In this document: positions 1 through 7,583 of the stretch, piece after piece
Layout: every line of letters begins with the position of its first letter
Position numbering within the stretch: the first letter of the stretch is position 1
From: Clostridia bacterium
Lineage (GTDB): Bacteria; Bacillota; Clostridia; Oscillospirales; Acutalibacteraceae
NCBI GenBank assembly: GCA_017407705.1
Contig: JAFQWA010000025.1
Coordinates: forward strand, 1 to 37,859
DNA length: 37,859 nucleotides
Direction: 5' to 3'
Notes under the pieces: generated by a model
What the model was told of the DNA's origin: nothing
Database searches by the model: none
What the model saw: the letters and a program-made list of their open reading frames with translations, nothing else
Program-made: the position numbers and the translations under genes

Positions 1-2
1 CT

Positions 3-671
3 CTCCACGAGTTCAACCCAATGATGGGTCACCGTGGCTGCCGTCTTGCAGTTACCTATCCTGAAATTGCTAAGATGCAGACAACTGCTGTTATCCGTGC
101 AGCAATCAACGTTAAGAAGGCTCATGCTGATTGGAACATCGTTCCCGAGATCATGATTCCTCTTACAGGTGAAGTTAAGGAAATGAAGTTCGTTAAGGAT
201 ATCGTTGTTGCTACTGCTGATGCTGAGATCGCTGCTGCAGGCGTTGATCTTAAGTATGAAGTTGGTACAATGATGGAGATCCCCAGAGCTTGTCTTACTG
301 CTGATGAGATCGCTAAAGAGGCTGAGTTCTTCTGCTTCGGTACAAACGATCTTACTCAGATGACATTCGGCTTCAGCCGTGATGACGCCGGTAAGTTCCT
401 TACAGCTTACTATGATAACAAGATCTATGAGAACGATCCCTTCGCTACGCTCGATCAGACAGGCGTTGGTAAACTTATGGATATGGCTGTTACAATGGGT
501 AAAAAGGCTCGTCCTGAAATTCACTGCGGTATCTGCGGTGAGCACGGCGGCGACCCCGTATCAGTTGAGTTCTGCCATAAGATCGGCCTTGACTATGTAT
601 CTTGCTCACCCTTCCGTGTGCCGATCGCACGTCTTGCTGCCGCTCAGGCCGCAATTAAGGATATGAAATAA
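3..671 (+). CDS. ppdK: Pyruvate, phosphate dikinase, C-terminal part (5' truncated by window)
   Basis: This is the PEP/pyruvate-binding TIM-barrel end of PPDK, which interconverts pyruvate + ATP + Pi and PEP + AMP + PPi in the cytosol. The open frame runs in from the window edge (codons from base 3), so the apparent internal ATG at 21 is not the start. Visible family motifs are NPMMGHRGCRL, GTMMEIPRA, FGTNDLTQMTFGFSRDD and CGICGEHGGDP, the last holding the catalytic cysteine that protonates the enolate. The C-terminus SCSPFRVPIARLAAAQAAI is the usual PPDK ending, so the protein is complete at this end. Codon use is strongly biased (CGT, GGT, GCT), which suggests high expression. A strong terminator follows. 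A diverged second copy of its last codons lies at 1511-1565. Confidence 0.97.
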   Translation, partial: LHEFNPMMGHRGCRLAVTYPEIAKMQTTAVIRAAINVKKAHADWNIVPEIMIPLTGEVKEMKFVKDIVVATADAEIAAAGVDLKYEVGTMMEIPRACLTADEIAKEAEFFCFGTNDLTQMTFGFSRDDAGKFLTAYYDNKIYENDPFATLDQTGVGKLMDMAVTMGKKARPEIHCGICGEHGGDPVSVEFCHKIGLDYVSCSPFRVPIARLAAAQAAIKDMK

Positions 672-694
672 GTCATAACCTAATAAAACAATTT

Positions 695-730
695 ATCCCC
701 ACCGATTTCTCGGTGGGGATTTTTGTTTTA
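695..730 (+). terminator. Rho-independent terminator of ppdK
   Basis: An 11-bp perfect stem (695-705 with 710-720, ATCCCCACCGA paired with its complement) has a 4-nt loop and is followed by TTTTGTTTTA. The CCCCACCG core recurs in other terminators of this window (about 4681 and 20260). Confidence 0.93.
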
Positions 731-732
731 TA

Positions 733-761
733 TTGTAATAAGTTAATATATATGCTATAAT
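733..761 (+). promoter_or_regulatory. Sigma-A type promoter for the 788-1438 gene
   Basis: TTGTAA (733-738), a 17-nt spacer and TATAAT (756-761) lie just after the ppdK terminator and about 27 nt before the ATG. The small membrane gene therefore appears to be transcribed independently of ppdK. Confidence 0.7.
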
Positions 762-787
762 AAACGTGCAAAGTTAGGAGCGATAAT

Positions 788-1438
788 ATGAACAATAAGC
801 AGTTAAAAGATAACCGTTATTTTGCAGAACGTCACCCTAAATGGAATTTGACTCTTGGTGTTATACTAATTTCAGCATTAGCAGGTTTGGCGGGATATGT
901 TGCTTTTGAAATATTGTATTATATCGGTGTAGGCATATATAAAATTATAACTTTGTTGTCTACTATGGCCTCAAAGTTAGATGCTGTAGTAATTGTAGCA
1001 CTAATTACTGGTACTGTTTCTATAATCAGTGTTATAATTAGTTCAATTATTTCTAAAAGTTTAGAACATAAAAAATCCAAAAGAGAGTATTTAGCTCAAA
1101 AGCGTGAAGAACCATATGGTGAGTTTGTAAATATGGTATACAAACTTCAACAAAGCGCAAAGAATCCTAACAGTTATACGAATGAACAAATGATTACGGA
1201 TATTTCTCGTTTTTCAAAGCAAATTACTCTTTGGGGTTCGCCGAAGGTTGTGAGGAAGTGGGTTAAGTTTAGAGAAAATGGTGCTAATCCTAAGACAGCA
1301 CAAGAAAACTTATTTCTTTTGGAAAGTATCATGAATGAGATGCGCAAAGATTTGGGATTGAGGAAAGTGAAAAAAGGAAATTTGTTAGCGTTTTTCATAA
1401 ATGATATAAAAGATGCTATGAAAAACTCAAAGAAATAA
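788..1438 (+). CDS. Small two-TM membrane protein of unknown function
   Basis: I do not recognise this 216-aa protein. It has a short basic N-terminus, a hydrophobic segment at about residues 21-52, a second at about 66-90, then a soluble, charged, probably helical C-terminal half beginning at a Lys-rich stretch (about 94-107) and ending in Lys residues. The C-terminal part has the look of small membrane proteins seen among accessory and defence-island genes, but that is only an impression. The ATG follows TTAGGAG at 774-780. Base composition is AT-rich with AAA, ATA and TTA codons, unlike the strongly biased ppdK. It has its own promoter and sits between two copies of the ppdK 3' end, so it is probably horizontally acquired. 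Confidence 0.8.
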   Translation: MNNKQLKDNRYFAERHPKWNLTLGVILISALAGLAGYVAFEILYYIGVGIYKIITLLSTMASKLDAVVIVALITGTVSIISVIISSIISKSLEHKKSKREYLAQKREEPYGEFVNMVYKLQQSAKNPNSYTNEQMITDISRFSKQITLWGSPKVVRKWVKFRENGANPKTAQENLFLLESIMNEMRKDLGLRKVKKGNLLAFFINDIKDAMKNSKK

Positions 1439-1510
1439 TTTAAGGAATCACATAATATTGGGATAATTAAGGTCGGTTTTGTGATTGATGTGTCTTTCTT
1501 CCTTTGCCTA

Positions 1511-1565
1511 CTGCCGCTCAGGCTGCAATCAAGGATATGAAATAAGTTATAACCTAATAAAACAA
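1511..1565 (+). repeat. Second, diverged copy of the ppdK 3' end (direct repeat of 637-691)
   Basis: Bases 1511-1565 match 637-691 at 52 of 55 positions, at a constant offset of 874. The three differences are transitions. The two inside the reading frame (650/1524, 656/1530) are synonymous, and both copies encode AAQAAIKDMK followed by TAA. The match continues through the stop codon into the 3' untranslated stretch ATAACCTAATAAAACAA. Upstream of 1511 the similarity to ppdK is lost. There is no intact gene in 1439-1688, which otherwise holds only this remnant, its terminator and the next promoter. Confidence 0.93.
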
Positions 1566-1600
1566 CACTCCACCAAATTTTTGGTGGGGTGTTGTTTTAT
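1561..1600 (+). terminator. Rho-independent terminator after the ppdK-tail copy
   Basis: A 16-bp stem with one G-T pair (1561-1576 with 1581-1596) is followed by TTTTAT. It lies where the ppdK terminator would lie relative to the duplicated tail but differs in sequence. It can serve the 788-1438 gene. Confidence 0.88.
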
Positions 1601-1607
1601 AAAATAA

Positions 1608-1636
1608 TTGAAAGTTTAGCTGGAGTATGGTACAAT
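1608..1636 (+). promoter_or_regulatory. Promoter for the ABC exporter gene
   Basis: TTGAAA (1608-1613), a 17-nt spacer and TACAAT (1631-1636) lie about 50 nt upstream of the TTG start at 1689. Confidence 0.75.
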
Positions 1637-1688
1637 TATTAAAAAAATATAATAATATTTTCCATGTTTTTTCATAGGAGGGATTAAT

Positions 1689-4649
1689 TTGCTGGAGGTA
1701 AGAAATCTTAAAAAAATATATAAAACCAAAAACGGTAGTAATGTAAACGCGTTAGACGGTGTATCGCTTAGCTTTCCTGAAACAGGAATGGTGTTTTTAT
1801 TAGGTAAATCAGGAAGCGGTAAATCTACCTTGCTTAACATCTGCGGTGGACTTGATACCCCCACTGAAGGTGAAATAATTGTTAAAGGCAGAAGCAGTAA
1901 GGACTTTACACAGAGCGATTTTGATAGCTATCGCAATACGTTTATAGGCTTTATTTTTCAGGAATATAACATTCTTAATGAGTTCTCGGTTGAGGATAAT
2001 ATTGCTCTTGCACTTGAGCTTCAGGGAAAGCCCAAGGACAAAGTGGCTATTGCCCAGCTGCTTGAGGACGTAGACCTTACAGGTTTTGCAAAACGCAAGC
2101 CCAATACACTTTCAGGTGGTCAAAAGCAGCGTATTGCTATTGCCAGAGCGCTCTTGAAAAAGCCTGAAATTATTATGGCTGACGAACCCACAGGTGCCCT
2201 TGACTCAAACACAGGAAAGCAGGTTTTTGATACCCTGAAAAAGCTTTCACGTGATAAGCTGGTTATTGTGGTTTCCCACGACAGAGATTTCGCTGAGCAG
2301 TACGGTGACCGTATTATCGAACTTAAAGACGGTAAAGTGCTGTCTGATGTCAGCAAGACCTACGCCACCGGTGAGGAGATCTCATCTAACGTAAGTCTTG
2401 TGGGTAACGTGATCTGCATTAAAAAAGGCACCGACCTTACAGAAAGTGATTTTAACAGTATTAAAAGATTTTTGAAGGATACTGACAACGACATTATTAT
2501 CGCCGGTGACAAGAAGTCTGTGAAAGACCTTAAAACCGCTGCAAGAATCACCGATTCAGATAAGATGGAGGTATTTAACAATACCGATACCGAAAAAATC
2601 CATAAAAAGCAGTACACAAAAGAGGACAGTTGTTTTATCCGTTCCAAGCTCCCGATGCACCACGCTTTCAAGATAGGTGTTTCAGGTCTTCGCAACAAGC
2701 CTATTCGTTTGTTCTTTACCGTTTTGCTTTGCAGCGTTGCTTTTATCTTTTTCTCACTACTGTCAACACTTAATTTCTACAACAGCGAGGCAACCTTCAA
2801 GCAGACGCTTCGTGATTCCGAGATTGCGGCACTTCAGCTTTCAAAGGAATATAAAATTGATGTGACCTGGTATATGAACGGTGAAAAGGATCACGTCTAT
2901 GAAGAAATGCGTTCTGCGGCGATTTCACCTGAGGAGTTTAAAAAGTTTTCGTCTGAGATCAATGCTGATGCCTTTGGTGGCGTACAGTGTATGGAAAGCT
3001 TTAACCTGCGTCAGGTGGAGACTAAATATTGGCACAATAACATTACTGCCTTTGCAGTGTTGCCTGAGGGGAATACTCTTCGTGGTCAGATAAACGGACA
3101 GTATCCCAAAAATGAGAACGAGATAGTTATATCCTCTTATTTTGCAGGGATGCTGATGGAGTGTAATGTTTACGGAGATAAAGGTGCTACCATAACACTT
3201 TCCAAGCCCGAGGATATTATCGGTAAGACTATTGTTTTAAGCGGACATAATTATAAGGTCACAGGTATTTTGGACAGTGGCGCTGTTCCTGAAAAGTATG
3301 AGTCTTTGAAGGAAGGTGCTGATGATGACGACTGGGCAATTATAGAGGATCTTTACAAGCATCTTGAGTCGGGACTGCATCTGCTGGTTTTCGTTTCACC
3401 ACAGCGTGCTGTTGATATAGCTGACAGTAATATTGACTATATGGACAGTAAAGAAAACTATATGCGAATTGCATCTGCCATAAAGCTTAACGGTGAGTTT
3501 AATATTGACGAATATGCTGATTCTACATATAGCGCAGTTTCCAAATTATCCGCTAATGAAAAGCTTTATGCTGTTTCAAAGCAGGGAACAGACCTTAAAA
3601 GTAATGAGATAATACTTCCTTCACACCGCTTTGCACGATTTGTTGCTGAGGCTTACTCAGAGCTTGGCAACCGAGCTAGTGAAAGTGAGAATTACACCCT
3701 TGCTGAGAAATACAATGAGCTGTCAATGAACGCAAACGAGATTGAAATGGGTGGAGTTTACGAGCTTACCGACAACAAAAACGATAACGGCTTCAAGCCC
3801 TTCACCGATGCTGAATTTGCTTCTAAGCTGAACGCACTTATTGCGGCTGTAAAGCGTGATAACATTGATCTTACCGTTGGATTGCAGTTATATGACGATT
3901 ATAATCAGAACTATATCGGTGAGGTTAAAAGCTATAATGTAGTTTCGGTTTACAAGTCGAATCAGAATGATTATGATGCTCGATTCTATCTTGCTGACCA
4001 GGTGGCTGAAGGTCTTTGGGATACCCAGAAGGTGGCTGTACCCAGCTATCCCGAAACCAAAACCAATTACGTTGCAGGTGAGGATGACGTGTATTCTGTG
4101 GTTTATATGCCCGGCAACGTTAGTGATGAAAAGATAGATGCTTATTGGAACATATATAACAACGAAGAATTTTCTAAGGACTCCAGCCGTATCGTTTTAT
4201 CAGGCGGATTCGTTGATTCACTGAAAATGGTTGACTATATGGTAAAGGACCTTTCTAAGGTGTTCTTGTATGCAGGTTTAATATTGGCTGTATTTGCAGC
4301 ATTATTACTTTCCAATTTTATCTCTGCATCTATTTCCAACAAAAAACGTGAGATAGGCATACTCAGAGCAGTTGGTGCAAGAAGCAACGACGTATTTAAG
4401 ATATTCTTCTCTGAATCCTTTGTAATTGGTTCTATCTGCGTGGTGCTTTCCACCGTTACAAGCATAATCCTTTGCAATATATTAAACAAGGAATTTGCAT
4501 CAGACTTGGGCGCATCGATATTTGTGTTTGGAATAGGCTCCTTTGCGGTGCTGGTAGCAATAGCTGTTATTACAATACTTATTGCCACCATTTTGCCGGT
4601 TTACAACGCAGCAAGGAAAAAGCCTGTTGATTCCATACGTTCACTCTAA
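1689..4649 (+). CDS. ABC exporter, fused ATPase and FtsX-like permease (MacB/BceAB-like)
   Basis: This 986-aa single-chain transporter has an N-terminal ATPase: Walker A GKSGSGKST at 39-47, signature LSGGQKQRIAIARA near 140, Walker B IIMADEPTGALD near 161, then the H-loop VVSHDRDFA. A first membrane helix at about 340-365 precedes an extracytoplasmic region of roughly 480 residues. Three C-terminal helices contain the FtsX-type signature KKREIGILRAVGARSNDV. The start is TTG at 1689, after GGAGGG, because this gives the normal ABC N-terminus (MLEVRNLKKIY). This family exports or dislodges peptides and lipids, such as antimicrobial peptides or lipoproteins. The substrate cannot be read from the sequence. 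BceAB-type systems usually split ATPase and permease, and the fused form is less common. No two-component sensor is adjacent. Confidence 0.92.
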   Translation: MLEVRNLKKIYKTKNGSNVNALDGVSLSFPETGMVFLLGKSGSGKSTLLNICGGLDTPTEGEIIVKGRSSKDFTQSDFDSYRNTFIGFIFQEYNILNEFSVEDNIALALELQGKPKDKVAIAQLLEDVDLTGFAKRKPNTLSGGQKQRIAIARALLKKPEIIMADEPTGALDSNTGKQVFDTLKKLSRDKLVIVVSHDRDFAEQYGDRIIELKDGKVLSDVSKTYATGEEISSNVSLVGNVICIKKGTDLTESDFNSIKRFLKDTDNDIIIAGDKKSVKDLKTAARITDSDKMEVFNNTDTEKIHKKQYTKEDSCFIRSKLPMHHAFKIGVSGLRNKPIRLFFTVLLCSVAFIFFSLLSTLNFYNSEATFKQTLRDSEIAALQLSKEYKIDVTWYMNGEKDHVYEEMRSAAISPEEFKKFSSEINADAFGGVQCMESFNLRQVETKYWHNNITAFAVLPEGNTLRGQINGQYPKNENEIVISSYFAGMLMECNVYGDKGATITLSKPEDIIGKTIVLSGHNYKVTGILDSGAVPEKYESLKEGADDDDWAIIEDLYKHLESGLHLLVFVSPQRAVDIADSNIDYMDSKENYMRIASAIKLNGEFNIDEYADSTYSAVSKLSANEKLYAVSKQGTDLKSNEIILPSHRFARFVAEAYSELGNRASESENYTLAEKYNELSMNANEIEMGGVYELTDNKNDNGFKPFTDAEFASKLNALIAAVKRDNIDLTVGLQLYDDYNQNYIGEVKSYNVVSVYKSNQNDYDARFYLADQVAEGLWDTQKVAVPSYPETKTNYVAGEDDVYSVVYMPGNVSDEKIDAYWNIYNNEEFSKDSSRIVLSGGFVDSLKMVDYMVKDLSKVFLYAGLILAVFAALLLSNFISASISNKKREIGILRAVGARSNDVFKIFFSESFVIGSICVVLSTVTSIILCNILNKEFASDLGASIFVFGIGSFAVLVAIAVITILIATILPVYNAARKKPVDSIRSL

Positions 4650-4674
4650 TCTGAATTTTGGATCAAGAAACAAT

Positions 4675-4709
4675 CAACAACCCCACCGGATTTTCGGTGG
4701 GGTTTGTTG
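4675..4709 (+). terminator. Rho-independent terminator of the ABC exporter
   Basis: CAACAACCCCACCG (4675-4688) pairs with CGGTGGGGTTTGTTG (4695-4709), followed by a T/G-rich tail. It shares the CCCCACCG stem core with the ppdK terminator. The rest of 4710-4938 shows only the promoter listed next. Confidence 0.85.
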
Positions 4710-4819
4710 TGTTGTATGCCTTTTAATCAGATTACAGTAATCTGCAAATATACTTGCTTATATAGGTTAAATATAAAAATAGACACTACATATATTCATT
4801 GGCTTTTTAGAAAATATTC

Positions 4820-4848
4820 TTTACAATTTATAGCGGATATGTTAAGAT
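4820..4848 (+). promoter_or_regulatory. Promoter for the first ATP-grasp gene
   Basis: TTTACA (4820-4825), a 17-nt spacer and TAAGAT (4843-4848). The leader to the ATG is about 85 nt and contains no obvious riboswitch or attenuator. Confidence 0.7.
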
Positions 4849-4938
4849 AATGATGTTATAAATTATTATTTGTATGCTGTAAATACAAACTAATAATGGT
4901 GAATATGAAAATTGGAGATATAGAAGGGAGAGCAAAAT

Positions 4939-6213
4939 ATGCGTGATTTTACAGGCAAAAAATTGCTTATTATAGGATCCGATCCTATAAATATAAATAT
5001 AGTAGATGCTGCCCGTGATATGGGAGTTTACACTATTGTGGTTGACGGAATTACTGACAGAACAAAAGCTCCGGCAAAAACAGTTGCTGATGAGGCTTGG
5101 GATATTGATTACTCCAAAACTGATTTAATTGTGGAAAAGTGCAAGGAAAAAGGCGTTGACGGTGTGTTCGCCGGATACAGTGAGTTCCGAGTTTTGGCAG
5201 CTTGCAGAATTGCAAATAAATTGGGACTTCCGTTTTATGCCAACGAAGAGCAGATCAATATTACCAGAAACAAGCGTATTTTTAAGGATTACTGTCTGAA
5301 ATATGATATTTCTATCCCCAAGGATTATTGCTTTTCTTATCCGATTTCTAATGAAGAGAAAAGCAAAATTGAATATCCGGTTATTGTAAAACCGGCAGAT
5401 TATGCAGGAAGAAAAGGAATATCAGTTTGTTTATCATCAGATGATATTGATGATGCTATTGAATATGCTGCCAGCAAGTCTCAGAGCAAAACTATAATAG
5501 TAGAAGACTATCTTGATGGAGTTGAATTTTCTTCCGTTTATACTGTGTCAAACGGAAAGATAAGTCTTTCTGCTGTGAACGAGAAGAATATAACCGATGA
5601 TCAAGAGGTTAAAAGCGGCCTTTGTGATTTTCTTATTTCTCCTGCTAAATCCTATCATCGTTATATAGAAGAGCTTGATGGCAAAATCAGAGAGTTTATT
5701 AAGGGTATTAAAATTAATAACGGTGTAGTGTTTTTCCAAGGTATGGTAACAGATAAAAAACTTTATGTTTTTGAAATGGGATACCGTATCAATGGTAATA
5801 ACGATTTCTATGTTATTGAAAAATTCAACGGTATTAACTTTATGAAAATGATGATTGCATATTCACTTTGCGGAGATATGTGTGACGATCTTTCAAAGGA
5901 TAATCCTTTATATCCGCAGTATGCCTGTTCATTGCTTTTTTACGCACATAGCGGAACTATAGGCACATTGCAGTATGAGGAATTATTAAAGCATCCCAAT
6001 ATTACAGATGTTAAGGCTCAAGCCCAAGAAGGTGCGCAAATTGCAGAGGACGGTTCTACCGGTCAGTGCGTTTTGAGATTGAAGCTGTTTGGTGATACAT
6101 TGGAACAGGTTAAAGAGATAGTAGAGTTTGCTCAAAACAATGTGAAGGTTATTGATGTTGAAGGGAAAAATATGCTGTTCAAACCCTATGATGCTAATTT
6201 ATTATTGAAATAG
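4939..6213 (+). CDS. ATP-grasp carboxylate-amine ligase-like protein (first of a pair)
   Basis: This 424-aa protein has ATP-grasp (carbamoyl-phosphate-synthase-like) architecture. The N-terminal Rossmann-like pre-ATP-grasp domain begins KKLLIIGSDPININIVDAA. The ATP-grasp A/B lobes carry YPVIVKPADYAGRKGISV (about 147-164) and the acidic metal-binding end FEMGYRINGNNDFY (about 275-288), where the canonical E..N of the Mg site is recognisable. Such enzymes activate a carboxylate as an acyl-phosphate and join it to an amine, but the substrates are not evident. The ATG follows GAAGGGAGAGC. A terminator separates it from the next ATP-grasp gene, yet the two share fold and promoter style, so I infer related roles. 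PurK/PurT and D-Ala-D-Ala ligase are less likely because their specific motifs are absent. Confidence 0.85.
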   Translation: MRDFTGKKLLIIGSDPININIVDAARDMGVYTIVVDGITDRTKAPAKTVADEAWDIDYSKTDLIVEKCKEKGVDGVFAGYSEFRVLAACRIANKLGLPFYANEEQINITRNKRIFKDYCLKYDISIPKDYCFSYPISNEEKSKIEYPVIVKPADYAGRKGISVCLSSDDIDDAIEYAASKSQSKTIIVEDYLDGVEFSSVYTVSNGKISLSAVNEKNITDDQEVKSGLCDFLISPAKSYHRYIEELDGKIREFIKGIKINNGVVFFQGMVTDKKLYVFEMGYRINGNNDFYVIEKFNGINFMKMMIAYSLCGDMCDDLSKDNPLYPQYACSLLFYAHSGTIGTLQYEELLKHPNITDVKAQAQEGAQIAEDGSTGQCVLRLKLFGDTLEQVKEIVEFAQNNVKVIDVEGKNMLFKPYDANLLLK

Positions 6214-6218
6214 TGCAT

Positions 6219-6258
6219 AAAAAGTCTGGGCTTATACAAAGGCCCAGACTTTTGTTTT
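6219..6258 (+). terminator. Rho-independent terminator between the two ATP-grasp genes
   Basis: AAAGTCTGGGC (6221-6231) pairs with GCCCAGACTTT (6242-6252), followed by TGTTTT. Confidence 0.9.
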
Positions 6259-6294
6259 AAGGTGTGAAGTACGATGCACACTCATAAATTGCCC

Positions 6295-6323
6295 TTTACA
6301 ATTTTGTAATGATATGGTAATAT
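6295..6323 (+). promoter_or_regulatory. Promoter for the second ATP-grasp / DegT pair
   Basis: TTTACA (6295-6300), a 17-nt spacer and TAATAT (6318-6323). It has the same -35 and spacing as the promoter at 4820, so both transcription units may be expressed alike. Confidence 0.72.
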
Positions 6324-6383
6324 AATAATCAATAAAATGATTATGTTAATAGGAATATTAAATTAAGTAAGAAGGAATTTATA

Positions 6384-7583
6384 ATGAAAAAATTGTTATT
6401 ACTTGGTGGCTCCCGTTACTTGTTGCCTGTAATAGAGTCAGCGAAAAAACTGGGGATTTATACAATCACATGTGACTATCTTCCCGATAATATTGCACAT
6501 AAATATTCCGATGAGTATTGCAATGTAAGTATCATAGATAAAGAGGCAGTTCTTCAGGCGGCAAAAGAGCTTAAGGTAGATGGCGTTATGTCTTTTGCTT
6601 GTGATCCCGGTGTGATTACAGCGGCTTATGTGGCAGAAAAAATGGGATTGCCCTCTTGCGGTCCTTATGAGTCGGTATGTATATTGCAGAACAAGGGTCT
6701 GTTTCGTAAGTTCCTTTTAGATAACGGTTTTACAGTGCCTGTAGCAAAGGGATACTCCAGCATTGAAGATGCAAAAAAAGATGTAAATATTTTTAATTGG
6801 CCCGTTATTGTAAAGCCCACCGATTCTGCCGGCAGTAAGGGCGTAACTCGTGTTGATGATCCCGAAAAGCTTGAAGAGAGTATTAAATATGCTATTTCTT
6901 TTTCTCACTGCAACGAATTTATCATTGAAGATTTTATTGAGAAAAAAGGTTTTTCTTCTGATACTGACAGCTTCTCGGTAGACGGTGAGCTGAAATTTGT
7001 ATCATTTTCAAGTCAACGCTTTGACGAAAATGCAGAGAATCCATATACTCCTTCTGCATACAGTTGGCCTTCATCTATTTCAAAAGAAAATCAGGAAGAG
7101 TTGCGTGGCGAAATTCAGCGTTTACTGACTTTGCTTAATATGCGTACCTCTATATATAATATCGAAGTTAGAGAAAGCACATCAGGTAAAGCATATATTA
7201 TGGAGCTTTCACCCAGAGGCGGCGGCAACAGACTTGCTGAGATGCTTCGCTATGCCACCGGCGTGGATCTGATAACTAATGCAGTTCGTGCTGCGGTTGG
7301 CATTCCGGTAGAGGGTGTAGAGCAGAAACCCTATGACGGTTGCTGGGCAGAGGTTATTCTTCATAGTGAGAAGGCTGGTATTTTTGACAAACTCTGGATT
7401 GCTGATGAAATCAAGGAAAATGTAATTGAAAAGGATCTTTGGCTGGAATCGGGAGCTGCTGTGGGCGGGTTCTCTGCAGCTAATGAAGCCATAGGTACAT
7501 TGGTTCTTAAATTTGAGACCGAAGAACGTTTACAACAGGTTATGGAAAATATATCCCAATTTGTAAAGGTTGAGCTGAAATGA
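6384..7583 (+). CDS. ATP-grasp ligase-like protein (second of a pair)
   Basis: This 399-aa ATP-grasp protein has an N-terminal Rossmann-type domain (KKLLLLGGSRYLLPVIESAK), then WPVIVKPTDSAGSKGVTRV (about 142-160) forming the ATP lobe, and the metal-site segment MELSPRGGGNRLAEMLR (about 273-289). The SPRGGG element matches the P-R-[GA]-G-G signature common in amino-acid or peptide ligases of the ATP-grasp superfamily. The expected chemistry is ATP-dependent amide formation, and the substrate is unknown. It differs from the first ATP-grasp in sequence, so it is not a recent duplicate. The ATG follows AAGAAGGAA. Its stop overlaps the next start (ATGA at 7580-7583), so it is translationally coupled to the DegT-like gene. 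Confidence 0.85.
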   Translation: MKKLLLLGGSRYLLPVIESAKKLGIYTITCDYLPDNIAHKYSDEYCNVSIIDKEAVLQAAKELKVDGVMSFACDPGVITAAYVAEKMGLPSCGPYESVCILQNKGLFRKFLLDNGFTVPVAKGYSSIEDAKKDVNIFNWPVIVKPTDSAGSKGVTRVDDPEKLEESIKYAISFSHCNEFIIEDFIEKKGFSSDTDSFSVDGELKFVSFSSQRFDENAENPYTPSAYSWPSSISKENQEELRGEIQRLLTLLNMRTSIYNIEVRESTSGKAYIMELSPRGGGNRLAEMLRYATGVDLITNAVRAAVGIPVEGVEQKPYDGCWAEVILHSEKAGIFDKLWIADEIKENVIEKDLWLESGAAVGGFSAANEAIGTLVLKFETEERLQQVMENISQFVKVELK

